DNA of 64,000 bases, from contig JAHNUO010000004.1 of the NCBI GenBank assembly GCA_019787685.1, positions 1,612,001 to 1,676,000 of the forward strand, written 5' to 3'. Positions within the stretch are counted from its first letter, which is position 1. Every line of letters starts with the position of its first letter. Under the pieces are notes generated by a model that saw only the letters and a program-made list of their open reading frames with translations, made no database searches and was not told the DNA's origin. Positions 60,157-64,000 of this stretch are shown here, piece by piece. Source of the stretch: Chiua virens. Lineage: Eukaryota > Basidiomycota > Agaricomycetes > Boletales > Boletaceae. The position numbers were made by a program, and so were the translations under genes.

Positions 60157-61308
60157 TCACTTTGTAAATCGAAAGAACCACTCAGTTATCCCGCAAGCAC
60201 TTTCCTCCTTCGCCCAACCTGTTGTTTAAGGAGAGTTCATATAATAATCAAGCGCGTGATGGTGCACTCACGTGCGTGGGGAACGCTCGGATCACCGCGA
60301 ACAGCAAATCCGTGGGATACTCCGGAAAAAACTTGGAAGAAGTAGGTTGATTTATTACTGACCAAGATATCCTCAGCACGTCTCCGTTTGTCGAGAGGAA
60401 AGGTAAAGTCGTCCTCTGTTGATGATAAAGAGTAGGAGTCAGGGATGAATGTGGGCCACGTCTGGATCTTACCTGCACATGAAAGAAGGAGGGGTTCTGT
60501 TCCGGATTGATCAGACGATATTAATAGTAGCTATGATTGGACAACATACTGTTAAGCGCCTGGAAATGCCTCTCTTCGAGAAAACCAGGGTGGGCGACGG
60601 CACCTAGAGGTGTGCACGTTTGGCTTTGATATCCGTGCCCGCAGAAAACACGCTACATACCTGCCACGATCGATCCTTCTGTAGCCAGATCGAGCACGAA
60701 CGGAGCGCCGAAGCAGTACCCTGAACACATGTTCAACAATTATTGGTTAATCGATGACGCACGTGTCTGCGGGCCACTCACCAACCGCGACGTACTTGGT
60801 CGTTTCCGTCCCTATGAAACAGAAGCCACTGAGAAAGGTGTCAAAGATCGGACGCAAAAACAAGCAAGTCCTACCGTATGTCAATTTGACTGCTTCAAAC
60901 CACGTTGGGAATGCCTGGACGGCTGTGCCCAGTGCTTCGAGAGACCATGCAACCTTGTCTTGATCTGGTGGTAGATTCTGTACAGGGACCCCGAAGAAGT
61001 AGTCCGGCCCGAGTACGATGAATCCTGAGCTCTCTCTTAGCGACAGTTCGTCGTGCACACAACCACAAGGACTCGCCCTGCAAGGCAAAGTAATCTTGAA
61101 GTAACTTGTTATTGATGAACAGGGGTCCGTATGCGTCAGCGAAGAACACGAGGACTTTCTTGGGTGATCCATGTATTGTTTCTGCTGAGGGCACAGCGAT
61201 GTAGGTATCTAGGCCGCCGAGTGGTTCGATGCGCCCTTGAGGGATGCCGGTGTGTCTGATGCCAGTCCAGCAACATGTGCTCGGGGGACCAGTGAGACAA
61301 ACTGACAT
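60157..61308 (-). CDS. Dienelactone hydrolase family protein
   Basis: Alpha/beta hydrolase of the DLH family, 251 residues. Exons (minus) 61077-61308, 60875-61024, 60782-60811, 60661-60720, 60550-60603, 60473-60496, 60272-60415, 60157-60218, in frame. Nucleophile Cys in GYCFGAPFVLDL, Asp in SCAEDDFTFPLDKRRRAEDI, His in GVSHGFAVRGDPSVPHARWA. The N-terminus shows GRIEPLGGLDTYIAVPS, VLVFFADAYGPLFINNKLLQ and GFIVLGPDYFFGVPVQNLP. Four of eight exons are 60 nt or less. The first intron needs a GC donor (CAGG|GCGAGT). The family hydrolyses dienelactones in aromatic catabolism, but many fungal members have unknown substrates. Confidence 0.93.
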
Positions 61309-61458
61309 TTTGTTGGTCTCGTTGCTAGTTTGAATTGCGGGAGGCGTCCGCTTTAGTTCTAGTAGAGGGCCGGCCAACGACTGGGTCACCGACTAGTTAG
61401 CTGATAAGTGTCAAAACTCGAAGACACTGATGTTGGAGTTCATTGTTACAACGACGTA

Positions 61459-64000
61459 ATGGACACAGGTACAAACACCGATCAAACTTGGGCTCCTCCA
61501 AGCTCCTCCTTTGCTCTTCTCGCTCATGACCTCGGAGCGAATTTCGTTGCAGTCCACTCCAAAGACACACCACCTACTTACTTTCCAGGACGTGGTGTCT
61601 GTCGCACTCGCCGCTAACCATGATATAAATGAGAACGGAACTGCTGCAGGGCCTTCAGCTCAAAGTTCGAGTAGTGCAAGGACCTCGAGTCATGTCCAGC
61701 GACCCGCGTTGCATATCATCACTCCTCCGTCGACCGCCGCGAGGGCCTCCAAGTTCATTTCCTCAGTTCCTGACACGCCTTCCACTCGGACCGGCCCTCC
61801 CCGATCCCTGTCATACCAATTTACCCCTTCCGGCTCTCCCATTGGTCCTCCCTTCAATCTCCTTGATAACCTCCACGAAGATGAACATGTCTTTCAAAAC
61901 GACCTTGCAGAGCACCCTCATTCCGCTTCTCAGCAACCTCGCTCGCATCCGAACACAATCTTCCTTCCGTGGCGCGTTGGAACTTATCAACTCAAGCGTT
62001 GACAGAAACTCAGTAGACAGGAAGGGAAGGCCCGTGACACTAAGGGCAGAGACGAAACCCGGCCTTCCACCCGGTGGATAGAGTCTTACATGGACGAGAA
62101 GCCCACTGTTGTCCTTGAAGAGCCTCGACGCTCGTGTCAGCTATCAGTGTATGATGAGCCTGTTTCTAGACACAGTTCTCCCCCGGCTACTAAACGAGAC
62201 GACGCTCAGTTCCAAGATCAGGGGCAAACAGACCTGCCGTCACCAGTTCATCCTGTCCCGAGGTCAATAAAGCGTTCTGGAGGCTCAGAAAGGTGGAGCA
62301 AGTTACGATCTTTGATACCGTCCATTGTACGACAGTCCCCCTCGACAGCTACGACCCATACCGTAACGCCGCCGGAAGTGAATATTATCGATGAACTCAT
62401 CACTGGCGGTCTTTCCAATCTAATGCTGGGTCTTTGGTTTGAACGGGATGATAAGGGGCATCGTCGGATCCCTGTGTTGCTTCATCGGGTGCGTATCCGT
62501 ATCAGCGATAGCCTACATCCATTGCACGCACACAAAGCCGTGTTTCGCATCGAGTGCGAATACGCAAATGGAGCTGCTCGATGGGTCATTTATCGACAAC
62601 TCCGCGATTTTCTCTCGTTGCATACACATTACACCTATATCCAACGCATTCAGACTCCACAAGGACAAGCTCCCAGAGTTTCCGCGAACTAGTATGTGCC
62701 CTCAACGTCGTGTCACTACTTATTCCTAACCATTCTGTTTGAAGGTCTACCGTACTTTAATTTCCTCAAATTGGGCAGTGGCGGAACTCAAGTCCGTCAG
62801 GCGGATTTCGCGTTATTACAACGCGAAGCCTTAGAAAATTATCTCATCAAACTTATTCGCGCCGTGGTACGTCACCTTTAATCCTGGTAATGGAGGTAGA
62901 ACTAATGGGTACTGTCTCCTAGATGTTTCATCCCTCATCAAATCGACTGTCTGGCTTCCTTGAAATCAGCGCCTTATTCATATCTCTTGCGCAGTCGGGG
63001 GGAGTTCAATATAAAGCTGGTTATTTGCGCCTAGAAACATTCGGAAATAACCCTGGACTCGGTCGTAAATCTACCAGTAGGAAGGCTCGGAAACAATCTC
63101 GTTGGTGTGTCGTGCGGCAGAGTTGTCTGGTTATTCTTGAAGAACCCGGAGAAGTTTGTATTGTTCGTTACCTTACGATTGCACACCTCTGATGGGCTCG
63201 ACAGTTGACTATTTTGGACGTCTTCCTCTTGGACCCAGATTTCAAGATCGTCCGTCCGGTTAGTTACTATCGCAAAGGGCTTCACCTGCTTCGCCCAGAA
63301 CCTGCGGAGAGGGAGTTCCACACCCATGAACGAATACATGATGTCTTACTACCTCAAGAAACGGAAGTCGATTGCACGTCGATAATGGAATCTATCACAG
63401 GCAAGATAACCAGGACCTTCAACATCCGCCAACGGTCATCACAAAACGTGGACCATGTCGAGAATCAGGAAAATCAAACCCCATCTCGGCCCAGGCACTC
63501 AAGAACTGATACGGCGTCTTCAGGAAGTTCAGTTCAATCCAATCTCTCAGTTTCTCCTATGCCGGATCCCTCCACGAACATTCGTCTTCAAACTACTCAG
63601 CCTCCACGCAGTGAGCAAGAGCGGGATCAGCAGCAGGAACACTCCGTATTAGAGAGTGAACGGAAGCGAAAAAAGCGTTCACAAGATGTTTCAAAACATA
63701 CCTTCTATGTGGAGAATTCACAAATGCGGCTGAAGCTGTTTGCGAGGAACGAAGTAAGGATCTGGTCAATTGCTTGGGTATGACTAACACCACGTTCTCC
63801 AGCGCCAGATGTTGCAGTGGATTACGGCGCTGGAGAAGGCTGCAGCCACCTGTCAATTTGTAACAGAGAATCGGTTTGACAGCTTTGCGCCGATACGGGC
63901 GAATGTGGCGACACAGTGGCTCGTGGATGGGGTCAGCGCGTGTTGTGACTTTTCGTACCCAATGACTCACCTTCTTCTATAGCGTGACTACATGTGGAAT
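61459..64000 (+). CDS. Phospholipase D1-type (PX-PH), 5' part, frame breaks; runs off window
   Basis: Only the N-terminal regulatory half is present. A Ser/Pro-rich start (MDTGTNTDQTWAPPSSSFAL) leads to LLSNLARIRTQSSFRGALEL and TRWIESYMDEKPTVVLEEP. The PX domain is PVLLHRVRIRISDSLHPLHA, FRIECEYANGAARWVIYRQL, FRLHKDKLPEFPRTSLPYFN, then DFALLQREALENYLIKLIRA. The PH domain reads RWCVVRQSCLVILEEPGELT, ILDVFLLDPDFKIV and, after a long disordered insert, HTFYVENSQMRLKLFARNE with RQMLQWITALEKA. This is the eukaryotic PLD1 layout. The HKD catalytic motifs would lie beyond 64000. Frame changes occur near 61565, 61915, 62000 and 62640; the first could be an unrecognised intron. Donors GTATGT (62692), GTACGT, GTTTGT and GTAAGG are used downstream. 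Confidence 0.83.

Overview
The window is nuclear DNA of a filamentous basidiomycete fungus, most likely an Agaricomycete (clade is inference). The evidence is GC-balanced sequence, genes packed on both strands with short spacers, very many introns of about 45-65 bp with GT(RNGT)...YAG borders, and proteins such as Zn2Cys6 regulators, Rtt109, fungal mL58, a plant/fungal-type alternative oxidase and a Prp24/SART3 splicing factor. I resolved about 30 protein genes and one U2 snRNA gene. Most gene models were rebuilt exon by exon, so intron borders are given where they could be fixed by reading frame plus family conservation.

Layout. 0-15 kb: alternative oxidase (-), CENP-B/psq HTH protein (+), DUF2462 protein (-), complex I NDUFA9 (+), TOM22 (-), Zn2Cys6 regulator (+), and the head-to-head ribosome-biogenesis pair UTP3 (-) / FCF2 (+). 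15.8-18.4 kb is gene-poor and carries a nested palindrome. 18.4-32 kb: 2OG-Fe(II) oxygenase, COQ5, cullin-1, RTT109, a coiled-coil protein, MRPL20 and malic enzyme, all (+). 32-33.8 kb: a SET-domain plus TAD3 deaminase gene (-). 33.8-35.6 kb: a probable insertion zone with a TA-flanked MITE-like inverted-repeat element. 35.6-45.2 kb: ALG7 (+), isocitrate lyase (+), capping protein alpha (-), a PHD-finger protein (+) and a SAP-domain protein (+). 45.4-50 kb: two head-to-head aldo-keto reductase paralogues with a U2 snRNA gene between them. 50-54.4 kb: PRP24/SART3 (-) with about 23 exons. 55-61.3 kb: F-box protein, SDR, FAD oxidoreductase (+) and dienelactone hydrolase (-). 61.4-64 kb: 5' part of a PX-PH phospholipase D, cut by the window end.

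Functionally the region is mostly housekeeping: mitochondrial respiration and biogenesis (AOX, NDUFA9, TOM22, COQ5, MRPL20), ribosome assembly (UTP3, FCF2), splicing (U2, PRP24), ubiquitylation (CUL1, F-box) and C2/C4 metabolism (ICL, malic enzyme). No CRISPR, tRNA or rRNA gene was seen.

Three things stand out. (1) The Zn2Cys6 regulator needs two 6-nt microexons, one of which encodes the fourth zinc-ligand cysteine. (2) A SET methyltransferase domain and the Tad3 deaminase are encoded as one spliced gene. (3) Ten conserved genes carry single-base, almost always +1, frame breaks in otherwise intact reading frames, while about eighteen neighbours have none. This is most simply patchy consensus error, but it matters to any user of the sequence.
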